From Arthrobacter sp. ERGS1:01 (lineage in GTDB: Bacteria > Actinomycetota > Actinomycetes > Actinomycetales > Micrococcaceae), in NCBI RefSeq assembly GCF_001281315.1, contig NZ_CP012479.1:2542001-2606000 (forward strand): a DNA stretch of 64,000 nt, read 5' to 3'. The position numbers were made by a program, and so were the translations under genes. Position 1 is the first letter of the stretch, and each line of letters starts with the position of its first letter. Below are positions 17,756 through 25,891 of the stretch, piece after piece. The notes under the pieces are model-generated. The model was not told the origin of the DNA. It saw only the letters and a list, made by a program, of their open reading frames with translations, and did no database searches.

Positions 17756-18292
17756 TCAGCGGCGGATGTTGGCGCATTCCTCGCAAATGCTCTCGGGGAT
17801 GAGGCCGCGGCGGGCCAGCACACCGAAGATGATGCAGCCAAGGCACACGCCGAACATCGATTCCAGCGAGGCCGCGACCACCACCAGCAGCATCAGGATC
17901 CAGCCGGCCGGGGACGCGCCAGCCAGCAGCAACACCAGGGCCGCGAGCGTGAGGACGGCCCCGATCCCCTGGGCAAAACGCTTGGGCGGGCCCGGCACCA
18001 GCCGGGGCTCGCCAAGGAGCGGGGCCAGCACCTTCACGGACAGGAGCGCAGCCGGGGAGATGCGCGGGCCAAAGGCCAGGCGCAACACGAATCCTGCGGC
18101 GATGACGGCCACCAGCCAGACCTGGCCGGTCAGCACGGCCGTCAGGGACAACACCACCACGATTCCGGCGGTGAACCGGGCGGCGAACTCATTGACGGGG
18201 TTGGGAAAGGCAAAAAACCGCTTGAGCCGGCCGGGGCGCGGCGCCTGGATGAATTCGGTGGCGGTGGGGATGCGGTCGGACAGGGAGCTCAT
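17756..18292 (-). CDS. DUF4395 domain membrane protein
   Basis: 178 residues, four predicted membrane helices. Recognised as DUF4395 by the N-terminal PNPVNEFAARFTAG segment and the C-terminal FGVCLGC and CEEC cysteine pairs. In some actinobacteria DUF4395 genes neighbour thioredoxin- or rhodanese-like genes, suggesting a redox role; no such partner is next to it here. Intact and monocistronic. Confidence 0.78.
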   Translation of the reverse strand: MSSLSDRIPTATEFIQAPRPGRLKRFFAFPNPVNEFAARFTAGIVVVLSLTAVLTGQVWLVAVIAAGFVLRLAFGPRISPAALLSVKVLAPLLGEPRLVPGPPKRFAQGIGAVLTLAALVLLLAGASPAGWILMLLVVVAASLESMFGVCLGCIIFGVLARRGLIPESICEECANIRR

Positions 18293-18385
18293 GTCCCCAG
18301 CGTAGGACCGCGGGCATCGCGTAAGGAATGATTGTTGCGCGCTATGACAAAACCGGCCGGCCTGCTCGCTCAGCCCGCCCCGTCC

Positions 18386-19348
18386 CTAGCTTTGGTAGAG
18401 CGCCGCCATGGTGGTGGCGGCCTCCCGCATCACGGCCTGCGCCCCGGGCGGGCTCGTGACCCGCAGGTGGGTGCCGAACTGCAGCAGCTGGCGGACGCCT
18501 TCCAGCTGGTCGTAGGCGAGCGTGATCTCCACCCGGCCGGCCTCCAGCGGCTTGTGGCCGGTCAGTCGTGAGCCCAGGATCCGTCGGGCAAGGTCGAGCC
18601 TGTCGGCGGCCAGCGTCGCAACGATCGTGACGCCGTCGCGGTTCTCCACCGAGGCGCTGAGGTGGCGGCTCACACGGGCCAGCGACTCACCCTCGCGCAG
18701 CCGCCGGCCGGCCGGCAGCAGTTCCCAGCGTTGGAGCCTGTCCAGGAGATACAACCGCGGCGCCCCGCCGGCGTCGGCCACCAGATACCAGCGGCCCGCC
18801 TTCGCCAGGAGGCCATACGGGTCGACCGTGCGCCAGGAAGGGCCTTGTTCGGCACTCCCCCGGTAGAGGATCCGCAATCGCCGGCCGGACTGAAGGTCCC
18901 TGCCGAGATCGGCGACGGCAATCCCTGACGACTCGGGGCTGAACCAGGGCAGGTTGTCCACCACGACCAACTCGGACAGGGACAAAGGCAAGGGCACCGG
19001 GGAATGGCCGGTCACGGGACGGCGGGAGGCAAGCTTTCGGTGGGCCGTGCGCGCCGGTGCGTCGACGCCGAGCTGGCGTGCCTGCCCGGGGTCCAGCCCC
19101 AGCAATTTCAAGGCATCGATCTCGGCGGGGCTGAGCCTGGCCACGTCAAGCTGCGAACCGGGCAGCAGGACGATGCCGCCATAGCGGCCGCGTTCGGCGA
19201 AGACCGGCACGTCGGCCTCGGCCAAGGTGTTCACGTCCCGCAGCACGGTCCGCACCGATACGTCGAGCTCCCCGGCGAGCTCGGCGGCGGTCATGCGCTG
19301 ACGGGTTTGGAGCAGCAACATCATCGAGAGCAGGCGCTGATATTTCAT
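18386..19348 (-). CDS. WYL-domain transcriptional regulator (DeoR-type HTH)
   Basis: 320 residues from ATG 19348. The N-terminal helix-turn-helix (about 1-60; MTAAELAGELDVSVRTVLRD) is followed by a WYL domain (about 120-240; DPYGLLAKAGRWYLVADAGG is its core) and the C-terminal extension usual for YafY-like regulators. WYL proteins sense a ligand or nucleic acid and regulate adjacent genes. It diverges from a VOC-family gene across an operator with three matching half-sites, so the pair is probably a self-contained regulator-target unit. A TTG six codons upstream would fall inside the operator and is not preferred. Confidence 0.88.
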   Translation of the reverse strand: MKYQRLLSMMLLLQTRQRMTAAELAGELDVSVRTVLRDVNTLAEADVPVFAERGRYGGIVLLPGSQLDVARLSPAEIDALKLLGLDPGQARQLGVDAPARTAHRKLASRRPVTGHSPVPLPLSLSELVVVDNLPWFSPESSGIAVADLGRDLQSGRRLRILYRGSAEQGPSWRTVDPYGLLAKAGRWYLVADAGGAPRLYLLDRLQRWELLPAGRRLREGESLARVSRHLSASVENRDGVTIVATLAADRLDLARRILGSRLTGHKPLEAGRVEITLAYDQLEGVRQLLQFGTHLRVTSPPGAQAVMREAATTMAALYQS

Positions 19349-19355
19349 GTCCTCA

Positions 19356-19392
19356 GTATTGCCCAATACCTGACATGGCGTGTCAGGTATTG
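19356..19392. promoter_or_regulatory. Operator in the WYL/VOC divergent promoter: three CAATAC half-sites
   Basis: Two 12-bp arms (19364-19375 and 19381-19392, CAATACCTGACA and its exact complement) form a perfect inverted repeat around a 5-bp spacer. A third half-site, GTATTG at 19356-19361, faces the first across two bases. The whole lies 7 bp from the WYL start and about 50 bp from the VOC start, ideal for shared repression or activation by the WYL protein. Confidence 0.7.
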
Positions 19393-19441
19393 CTGCCAGT
19401 ATGGGAATTGTCAGCAGGCACCAACAACCAAGGAGACCATC

Positions 19442-19807
19442 ATGGCCACGCCAAACCTGTTCCTGATCTACGTCACGGACGTTGAACGTTCCACCGCGTT
19501 CTACGGCGAGCTGTTCGAGATGGAACCCGTTGTCCGCACTCCCCGTTACGTCCCGTTCGAGGTCGCCCCGGGCGTGCTGTTCGCCCTGTGGTCGGGCCGG
19601 GCCGACACGCTCAAGGCGGATTCGCCGCGCACCAGTGAGGTCGGGCTCATGGTGTCGGGTTCACGGGCGGCCGTCGACAGCCGTTATGCGCAGTGGACGG
19701 CCAAGGGGGTCACCGTCATCGAGGAACCATACGATGACGTCTTTGGACGCACCTTCGTCATCGCCGACCCCGACGGGAACCTCATCCGAGTGTCCCCCGT
19801 CGACTGA
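19442..19807 (+). CDS. VOC-family (glyoxalase/bleomycin-resistance fold) protein
   Basis: 121 residues with the repeated beta-alpha-beta-beta-beta units of the vicinal oxygen chelate fold: FLIYVTDVERSTAFYGELFE at the start and the GRTFVIADPDGNLIRVSPVD end. Members bind or convert small molecules, including antibiotic-sequestering proteins. The divergent WYL regulator and shared operator suggest inducible expression by a ligand. The AAGGAGA ribosome site is well placed. Confidence 0.85.
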   Translation: MATPNLFLIYVTDVERSTAFYGELFEMEPVVRTPRYVPFEVAPGVLFALWSGRADTLKADSPRTSEVGLMVSGSRAAVDSRYAQWTAKGVTVIEEPYDDVFGRTFVIADPDGNLIRVSPVD

Positions 19808-19822
19808 GCTGGAGCTTCGCAG

Positions 19823-20829
19823 CTAGCCCACCATTTGCATGAATTCGCCCTCGGAGAGCACCTCGATGCCCTGGCCGCGTTGCTGCAACTCCAGGACGCG
19901 CGCCGCCTTGGAGGTGAGCCGGCCGCTGCGCAGGTCCGTGGCGGCAAAGCCGCCGCCCACCACCAGGACGGTGGTCTTGCGGGTCACGCTGCTGGCGCAC
20001 TGGGCGCCGTAGTGCGAGGCCCGGAGCTTGGCCTCGGGGCGGGCCAGCGCCAAATCCCCGTGAAGACGATCGTTTGGCCGTACAGCGGATGGGTGGAATC
20101 GGCCGCCGCATTGGGGACCGGGTTGGGGCCTTCGGTGGACCAGCTGGAGCGGCCGCCACGCCCGGTGCGGGGTGCGCCCGAGGCCTGCTGGGCCGCGGAT
20201 TCCGCCATTTTCTCCAGCGCGCTGCGGGTCGCCTTGGACATGCCGTCGGTGGCCGGATCGTAGGAGTCGATGTGCGGCATGGCCAGCTTCATCGAGGTGA
20301 AGACGTCCCGCACCGAAGACGCGCCGTGCTTGGCGGCAATGTCCACCATGATGCCGGCACACGCCCGGGCATCCTCCACGGCGTCGTGGTGGTGGGCCAG
20401 CGGCACCCCGGCCGCCTCGGCCACGAACGGCAGCGAGTAGGAGGGCAGCGAATAGTTCTTCCGTGACAACACCACGGTGCACGCATAGTCGTAGGCCGGG
20501 GCGGCCATGCCGGAAACTTCGGCGGCGGAGCGGATCACGCCAATGTCGAAGGCGGCGTTGTGCGCCACGAGCATGTCGGAGCCAATGAACGCCTGGACCT
20601 CGCCGAACACGTCGCGGAACCTGGGGGCGGCGAGGACGTCGTCGGGGGTGATGCCGTGGATGGAGATGTTGCGTGAGTCAAAGTGGTCGTGGCCCTCCGG
20701 CGGGCGCATGAGCCAGTAGCCCTCATCGACGATCCGGCCGTCGCGAACCTTCGTCAAACCGACGGAACAGGGCGATCCCCTAAATCCGTTGGCGGTTTCA
20801 AAATCAATTGCAGTAAAGTCCACAGGCAC
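19823..20829 (-). pseudogene. DEDDh exonuclease with C-terminal BRCT domain, split by a one-base frameshift
   Basis: Related to the DNA polymerase III epsilon exonuclease. The N-terminal domain is complete: IDFETANG near residue 8, VAHNAAFDIGVI near 90 and HHHDAVEDARACAG near 150 give all DEDDh residues. A linker leads into a BRCT domain that starts in this frame (GQTIVFTG) and then goes out of frame at the C run 20056-20059. The remainder of the BRCT domain (ALARPEAKLRASHYGAQCAS onward to the stop at 19823) is intact in the next frame. Adding one G on the coding strand restores GD-LALARPEAK, the expected BRCT sequence, and a protein of about 335 residues. Start is GTG. A sequencing undercall is as likely as a real mutation. 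Confidence 0.82.
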
Positions 20830-20890
20830 GCTTCAAGGCTACCGCTCCGCGCCGGGGTGCGCGCATCACGGCAGCCTTGGGGCCGCTCCC

Positions 20891-21583
20891 CTACGGGGTG
20901 GCCCGGCGCAACGTCAGGTAGGCGCCAACACCCAAGAGCGCCGAGAATCCAAGGGCCAGCAGGCCCGTGGTGGCCGGGGTCTGTGCGGCCATCCACGATC
21001 CGACGGCCGGCCACCAGGCCTGCCAGGTGATGAGTCCCACGGCACCCACGAGCACCACGGCCAGCCCGATGCCGGCGACCAGCAGGCCCGACGCCTGCCA
21101 GCGCTTGTATACGGTGGCTCCCCAGAACCCCAGCAGGAACAAGAACATCATCAAAACAAAGTAGAAGAACATTTGGATGAACCAGTTTTGGTTCGCGATC
21201 CACGCCAGGGCGAACATCTGCCCGTCCATGCCCCAGCCATGCGTGGCCGTTTCCAGGTGGCCCAGGATCACGTACAGTCCCGCCACCACGGCCGCCACCA
21301 CCGCGAAGAGCCCCACGGTGCCCAGGAAGAAGTTCCGCCGGCTAATGCTCAGGCCCTGCGAAAACGGGAAGGTCAGCGACATCGACTGCAGGCCCAGGGC
21401 GAAGAAATACCACATCACGGCCTGGCCGGCGCCGGAGTACTTCGCACCCTCGGCGGTATCGGGAATCATGGCCCAGATCGCCAAGGTCAGGGCAAAGGAA
21501 GACACCAGGATGACGGCGGGTATGCCCAGAAACGTCCATTTGTTGATGAGCTGCATTTTGGCAACTCCCACTGCGCGGTTCAT
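20891..21583 (-). CDS. ABC transporter permease-type membrane protein
   Basis: 230 residues with about six hydrophobic helices and little conserved signature, as usual for permeases of YtrA-regulated ABC systems. Its ATG overlaps the stop of the ATPase gene by four bases, giving a coupled gntR-ATPase-permease operon. It probably forms the membrane part of an exporter for a toxic or cell-wall-active compound; the substrate is unknown. Confidence 0.75.
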   Translation of the reverse strand: MNRAVGVAKMQLINKWTFLGIPAVILVSSFALTLAIWAMIPDTAEGAKYSGAGQAVMWYFFALGLQSMSLTFPFSQGLSISRRNFFLGTVGLFAVVAAVVAGLYVILGHLETATHGWGMDGQMFALAWIANQNWFIQMFFYFVLMMFLFLLGFWGATVYKRWQASGLLVAGIGLAVVLVGAVGLITWQAWWPAVGSWMAAQTPATTGLLALGFSALLGVGAYLTLRRATP

Positions 21584-22536
21584 CGTACTGCTCCCATCCG
21601 GGTGTTCTTCGTGGCGGGCGCGGCCGGGTCCGGTTCCGGTTCGCCGTCGAGCCCCAGTCCGGCACCGGCGTCGAGGGTCTTCCTGATGACAAACTGTTGG
21701 AGCGAGACCGGACTCAGTTCAAGGCCGAGTTCCCGGGCCTCGCGGCGCTCGGCCGCGGTCAGGGCGCCGTCGAGGGTCAGCGACAGCAGGGCCCCGATGC
21801 CCTCCCTGTGCACCACCGTCCGGCCCGCCGCGAACGACTCAACCGTGGCGCCGTGCCCGGCAACATTGACCGCGGAGCCGCGGATGTGGTCGGCGTCGTC
21901 GTCGAGGATGATCCGGCCCTTGTCGATGATGACGACGTGTTCGAGCAGGTTCGCGACCTCGTCGATGAGGTGCGAGGAGAGCACGATGGTGCGCGGGAAT
22001 TCGGCGTAGTCGGCCAGGAGCCTGTCGTAGAACAGTTGGCGGGCCACGGCATCCAGGCCGAGGTAGGGCTCGTCGAAGAACGTCAGCTCCGCCCGCGAGG
22101 CCAGTCCGATAATGACGCCCACGGCCGACAACTGCCCGCGGGAAAGCTTCTTGATGCGCCGGTTGAGCGGCAGTTCAAAGTCCTTCACCAATTGCAGGGC
22201 GAGGTCGTTGTCCCAGTTCGCGTAGAAGAGCGCCGCCGCCTTGAATGCGTGCCTGGCGTGGAAGTCATCGGGGTATTTTTGGGATTCCCTGATGAAGCAG
22301 ATCCGGCGCAGGACTTTTTCGTTCTCGTAGGGGTCCTCGCCGAAGACGCTCACCTCGCCGCTGCTGGCAAAGCCCTGGGCGGTCAGGATCGACATCAGGG
22401 TGGTCTTGCCGGCCCCGTTGCGGCCCAGCAGCCCGTAGATCTTGTCCCTTTCCAAGGTGAGACTGACCCCGTCGAGGGCCATCGTGTCGCGATACTTTTT
22501 GGACACGTTGCCTATGTGGACAATGGGCGTACTCAT
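21580..22536 (-). CDS. ABC transporter ATP-binding protein
   Basis: 318 residues. Walker A GRNGAGKTTLMS near 38-49, signature LSRGQLSAVGVIIGLA near 134 and Walker B ELTFFDEPYLGLDA near 155 define a complete nucleotide-binding domain; the C-terminal ~100 residues are an extra regulatory domain. The signature has Arg for the usual first Gly (LSRGQ). Encoded between a GntR/YtrA-like regulator and its permease with four-base overlaps on both sides. Confidence 0.88.
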   Translation of the reverse strand: MSTPIVHIGNVSKKYRDTMALDGVSLTLERDKIYGLLGRNGAGKTTLMSILTAQGFASSGEVSVFGEDPYENEKVLRRICFIRESQKYPDDFHARHAFKAAALFYANWDNDLALQLVKDFELPLNRRIKKLSRGQLSAVGVIIGLASRAELTFFDEPYLGLDAVARQLFYDRLLADYAEFPRTIVLSSHLIDEVANLLEHVVIIDKGRIILDDDADHIRGSAVNVAGHGATVESFAAGRTVVHREGIGALLSLTLDGALTAAERREARELGLELSPVSLQQFVIRKTLDAGAGLGLDGEPEPDPAAPATKNTRMGAVR

Positions 22537-22958
22537 AGCGCACCTTCCTTCTGCTTCACTGCCATCCCAGGGCCTTCAGTTCCTTGTCCGGCGGTCGCTT
22601 GCCCGGCGGCTTCCCGGCCCAGCATCTCGGCGAGCTGGCCGCCGTCGATCCCCAGCTTCCGGGCCTCCCGGGCCAGCGGACGGACAAATTGTTCGTAAAA
22701 GTCTTCCCGGCGCCGGCCCAGCAACATGGCCCTGGCACCCGTGGCAACAAACATGCCAATTCCCCGTCTCTTGTAGAGGATTCCGTCGTCGACCAGCCGG
22801 TTGACGCCCTTGGCCGCCGTGGCCGGGTTGATCCGGTGGAAGGCCGCAAATTCGTTCGTCGAAGGAACCTGCGCCTCCTCGGCCAACACACCGTCAACAA
22901 TGTCGTTCTCGATCATTTCGGCAATTTGCAGGAAGATCGGTTTGCTGTCGTCAATCAC
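22533..22958 (-). CDS. GntR-family regulator (YtrA subfamily)
   Basis: 141 residues starting at GTG with an AGGAAGGG ribosome site. The N-terminal winged helix (PIFLQIAEMIENDIVDGVL and the recognition helix NEFAAFHRINPATAAKGVNR) is followed by only a short C-terminal helical segment, the YtrA type that controls adjacent ABC exporters. Promoter and GTnnnAC-type palindrome sit upstream, so it likely represses its own operon until induced by a cell-envelope-active compound (family knowledge). Confidence 0.87.
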   Translation of the reverse strand: MIDDSKPIFLQIAEMIENDIVDGVLAEEAQVPSTNEFAAFHRINPATAAKGVNRLVDDGILYKRRGIGMFVATGARAMLLGRRREDFYEQFVRPLAREARKLGIDGGQLAEMLGREAAGQATAGQGTEGPGMAVKQKEGAL

Positions 22959-23008
22959 AGGACCCTTCCTTCCCGGCAGAACCGGGCCATGTACCGCTTC
23001 ACCGGTTC

Positions 23009-23052
23009 ATTACTCATGTAACTAACCATACAACCTTGGCGGGCGGTGTCAA
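23009..23052 (-). promoter_or_regulatory. Promoter and candidate operator of the GntR-ABC operon
   Basis: On the minus strand TTGACA (23052-23047) and TATGGT (23030-23025) are spaced 16 bases, a near-consensus promoter. The arms GTTAC (23022-23018) and GTAAT (23013-23009) around ATGA form a nearly symmetric GntR-type site at the expected transcription start. Confidence 0.6.
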
Positions 23053-23103
23053 GGGGTCCCCGTGCGGCATCGGAGCGCTTTTGGCCCGGTACCGTAATCT
23101 GGA

Positions 23104-23820
23104 ATGGTGATTATTTCTGCTCTGAGTGACTTCGCCGCGCCCGCACTGCTGGGCCACGGCCCAGCCCCGACGTTGAGCATCCTGCCGGATTGGCTCGACC
23201 CCATGACCATCCTCGGCAACGAGGCCATAGGTTTTTGGGTCGTCGTGATCGCCTGCGCCATCATCTTCGCCGAGACCGGCCTGCTGGTGGGCTTCTTCCT
23301 TCCCGGTGACTCCCTGCTGTTCACCGCAGGCCTGTTGACCAGCACCGGCCACATGCCCGTGAACATCGGGGTGTTGATGGTCCTGTTGATCATCTGCGCC
23401 TTCATCGGCAACCAGGTGGGCTATGTGATCGGCGCCAAGGCCGGCCCGGCCATCTTCAACAAGCCCGACTCCAGGCTCTTCAAGAAGGAACACGTGGAGA
23501 ACGCCCACGCCTTCTTTGAAAAGCACGGCGGCAAGGCGCTGATCCTGGCCCGCTTCGTGCCGATCGTGCGCACCTTCGTGCCCGTAATTGTGGGTGTGGC
23601 CCGCATGAACATGCGCCACTTTGTCCTGTTCAATGCCATCGGCGCCATCCTGTGGGCCGGCGGCGTGACGCTGCTGGGCTTCATCCTTGGCAACAGGTTC
23701 CCCTGGGTACAAAAGAACCTCGACATCATCTTCATCATCATCGTGCTGCTCTCGGTCATCCCGATCATCATCGAGTTTGCGAAGGCGTTCCTTGCCAGCC
23801 GCAAGGCCAGGAAGTCCTGA
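23104..23820 (+). CDS. DedA-family membrane protein
   Basis: 238 residues with the DedA/VTT core: GFFLPGDSLLFTAGL near 62-76 and ILARFVPIVRTFVPVIVGV near 145-165, plus four to six membrane segments. DedA proteins act in lipid carrier recycling and membrane homeostasis. The -10-like TAATCT (23095-23100) is so close that the mRNA may be leaderless, with GTG 23107 as an alternative start. Ends in a strong intrinsic terminator. Confidence 0.9.
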   Translation: MVIISALSDFAAPALLGHGPAPTLSILPDWLDPMTILGNEAIGFWVVVIACAIIFAETGLLVGFFLPGDSLLFTAGLLTSTGHMPVNIGVLMVLLIICAFIGNQVGYVIGAKAGPAIFNKPDSRLFKKEHVENAHAFFEKHGGKALILARFVPIVRTFVPVIVGVARMNMRHFVLFNAIGAILWAGGVTLLGFILGNRFPWVQKNLDIIFIIIVLLSVIPIIIEFAKAFLASRKARKS

Positions 23821-23843
23821 CCCCCTTTTCCTGAAACAACGAC

Positions 23844-23880
23844 GGCGACCCCCGGCTTGAATGCCGGGGGTCGCCTTTTT
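23844..23880 (+). terminator. Intrinsic terminator after the DedA gene
   Basis: A perfect 13-bp stem (23844-23856 with 23863-23875), 6-base loop and five Ts directly after, 24 bp past the dedA stop. Confidence 0.93.
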
Positions 23881-23909
23881 GTTGTCCTACCGTTTTTGTT
23901 GTCCTACCG
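23876..23909. repeat. Perfect 17-bp tandem duplication
   Basis: The unit TTTTTGTTGTCCTACCG occurs twice in succession at 23876-23892 and 23893-23909, duplicating the terminator's T-tract tail. It lies just past the end of the convergent NCS1 gene. Confidence 0.9.
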
Positions 23910-23918
23910 GGTGCCGCC

Positions 23919-25472
23919 CTAGTGGGCGCTGGCCACGGCAATCGCTTCGCCCGAAACGTCCTCGAGCTGCGGATTGCGGTTGGGTGAGCTGAAATAGTAG
24001 ATCAAGCCGGCGATGCCTGCTCCGAAGAACCAGGAGAAGTCGGAGATGTCCTTGAAGAACGGAACCAGGCCGAACACGATCGCGATGGCCGCGGCCGGGA
24101 TGAAGGCGATGATGGCCCGCGGGTTGACGCCGCCCTTGTAGAAGTAGGGCTGGTGGTCTTCGAGCGTGTACAGGGCCGGGACGTTGATGCGTGCCTTGCG
24201 GATCAGCCAGTAGTCCACCATGATGATGCCGAACAGCGGCCCGAGGAGGGCGCCCAGTCCACCGAGGAAGTAGACGATGACCACGGGGTTGTTGTAGAGG
24301 TTCCAGGGCAGGATGACCAGGCCGATGATGGCCGAGATCAGGCTGGCCCGGGCGAAGTTCAGGCGCTTGGGGAAGAAGTTGTTCAAGGCGTAGACGGGGG
24401 CCACGAAGTTCGCCATCATGTTCACGGCGATGGTCAGCACCAGCAGCGCCAGGCTGGCAACCACCACCAGGAATGTGTTGGGAATGGACTCAACAATGTC
24501 CGACGGGCTCGTAATGATGTGGCCGTTGATCTTGAACTGCGCTCCGGCCATGGTCACCGCGATGATGCCGAAGAGCATCGTATTGATCGGGATGCCCCAG
24601 ACGTTGCCCTTGACGATGGCCCGCCGGGACTTGGCGGCCCGGGTGAAGTCGCAGAAGTTCAGTACGAACGTTCCGTAGATGGTCACCCACAGTGCCGCGC
24701 CGCCGAAGATGCTGCGCCACATGGCGCCGCCGGTGAGCGGGTGGTTGGTGGAGAAGGAGATCGACATGCCGGCCTTGAAGAACATCCAGACCGCCAGGGC
24801 CACGAGCGTCACCAAGACGATGGGGCCGGCGAAGACCTCGTACTTGCGAATCATGTCCATGCCGAAGCGGACGATGACCACCTGAACGACCCAGAGGAAC
24901 AGGAACGTGATCCAGCCCAGGGTCGACAGGCCCAGGAAGGAGTTGTGGTCAAGGCCGGCCAGCCCCGGGGCGATGGCGATGAGCATGACGCGGAGCACCA
25001 GTGTGGCCAGGTAGGTCTGGATGCCGAACCAGACGATTGCGACGGCGCCACGAACCGCGGCGGGAAGCTGGGCCCCGCGGATGCCGAAGGCAATCCGGCT
25101 CATGACCGGGAACGGGACGCCCGTCTTGTGCCCCATGAAGCCGGAGTAGGTGAGCAGGATGAAGAGGAGCGCCGCGCCGATGGCCAGCGCCAGCAGGATC
25201 TGCCAGCTGCCCAGCCCCAGGGCGAACAGGCTCAGGATGAAGCCGTAGTTTCCCAGGCTGTGAACGTCGTTGGCCCACAGGGTGAAGATACTGTACCCCG
25301 TCCAGTGCCGGCCCTCTTTTTTCGTGGGGGCGAGGTCCTGGTTGTACAGGGTCGCGCTGATCCGGGGCAGGCCGGGGACTTCCCCGCTCGGCGGGTAGTG
25401 CAGGATGTGGTCCACATGCTCGTGATGAGTGCCGTGGATCTGCTGGGACGATGCGTCCGGATCAATCTTCAT
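23919..25472 (-). CDS. NCS1-family nucleobase/hydantoin/allantoin permease
   Basis: 517 residues with 12 predicted helices. The N-terminal hydrophilic part ends in YSIFTLWANDVHSLGNYGF, followed by GVPFPVMSRIAFGIRGAQLP, a hallmark of NCS1 transporters such as Mhp1 and PucI. Such proteins import nucleobases or hydantoins with Na+ or H+. No purine or hydantoin catabolic gene is adjacent, so the substrate is undecided. ATG at 25472 has GAGAGAGG six bases upstream; the open frame continues 63 codons further upstream but is Arg-rich and not protein-like. Confidence 0.88.
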   Translation of the reverse strand: MKIDPDASSQQIHGTHHEHVDHILHYPPSGEVPGLPRISATLYNQDLAPTKKEGRHWTGYSIFTLWANDVHSLGNYGFILSLFALGLGSWQILLALAIGAALLFILLTYSGFMGHKTGVPFPVMSRIAFGIRGAQLPAAVRGAVAIVWFGIQTYLATLVLRVMLIAIAPGLAGLDHNSFLGLSTLGWITFLFLWVVQVVIVRFGMDMIRKYEVFAGPIVLVTLVALAVWMFFKAGMSISFSTNHPLTGGAMWRSIFGGAALWVTIYGTFVLNFCDFTRAAKSRRAIVKGNVWGIPINTMLFGIIAVTMAGAQFKINGHIITSPSDIVESIPNTFLVVVASLALLVLTIAVNMMANFVAPVYALNNFFPKRLNFARASLISAIIGLVILPWNLYNNPVVIVYFLGGLGALLGPLFGIIMVDYWLIRKARINVPALYTLEDHQPYFYKGGVNPRAIIAFIPAAAIAIVFGLVPFFKDISDFSWFFGAGIAGLIYYFSSPNRNPQLEDVSGEAIAVASAH

Positions 25473-25829
25473 TTTGAACCTCTCTCGCCGAAGGAGTCGG
25501 CCGGGGCGGCGATGTTTTCGCCGTTCATGACATGGAGGACGCCTTCGCGGCGATCCGCGTGGCGCAAGCGAAACGGCGTCATTGCCGATTCGATGCGCCG
25601 GGCTGCAGCCGAACTCGCCTTCAACGCAGCAGGGGTGGAAACGTTCATCGTTCTGGACCAATCATTTGGCTGTGGCCTCGTCATCGAGGCCGTGAAAAAA
25701 GTGTAAGACTAATCACACTATTCCGCAACAAGAAATTTAGTTTCCATATTATGAAATTGTTGTTCAGATCATGAAGACCCGATGATCCCTGTATTTGCGC
25801 AGCGAGGAAGGTCCAAAGGGCAACACAAA
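25473..25829. other. Non-coding 357-bp upstream region of the NCS1 gene with an AT-rich patch
   Basis: No convincing gene. Short open frames on both strands near 25469-25706 have fair codon bias but no family I recognise; they could be a decayed gene remnant. Bases 25690-25770 are strikingly AT-rich for this genome and contain an imperfect inverted repeat, AACAAGAAATTT (25727-25738) against AAATTGTTGTT (25754-25764), a plausible regulator site for the transporter. Confidence 0.4.
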
Positions 25830-25861
25830 GGCGGCCCCCGACATTTAAGTCGGAAGCCGCC
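25830..25861 (-). terminator. Probable terminator after rph-rdgB
   Basis: A hairpin with GGCGGC/GCCGCC and CCGAC/GTCGG paired segments and a 6-base loop, 30 bp past the rdgB stop, followed on the minus strand by a weak T-rich tail (TTTGTGTTG). Confidence 0.6.
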
Positions 25862-25891
25862 TGAGTGCGGTGGAAAGTGCCCCGGTGTCCG

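Noticed and set aside
23919..25661. Longer version of the NCS1 gene with 63 extra N-terminal residues
   Set aside because: The extra part is Arg/Pro-rich and not protein-like, while ATG 25472 has a strong ribosome site.
24153..25706. Long plus-strand open frame antisense to the NCS1 gene
   Set aside because: It is a shadow of the GC-rich transporter gene, with His/Gly/Glu-rich composition and no domain.
25469..25706. Short frames on both strands upstream of the NCS1 gene
   Set aside because: Fair codon bias in places but no family recognised and no ribosome site; recorded only as possible remnant.
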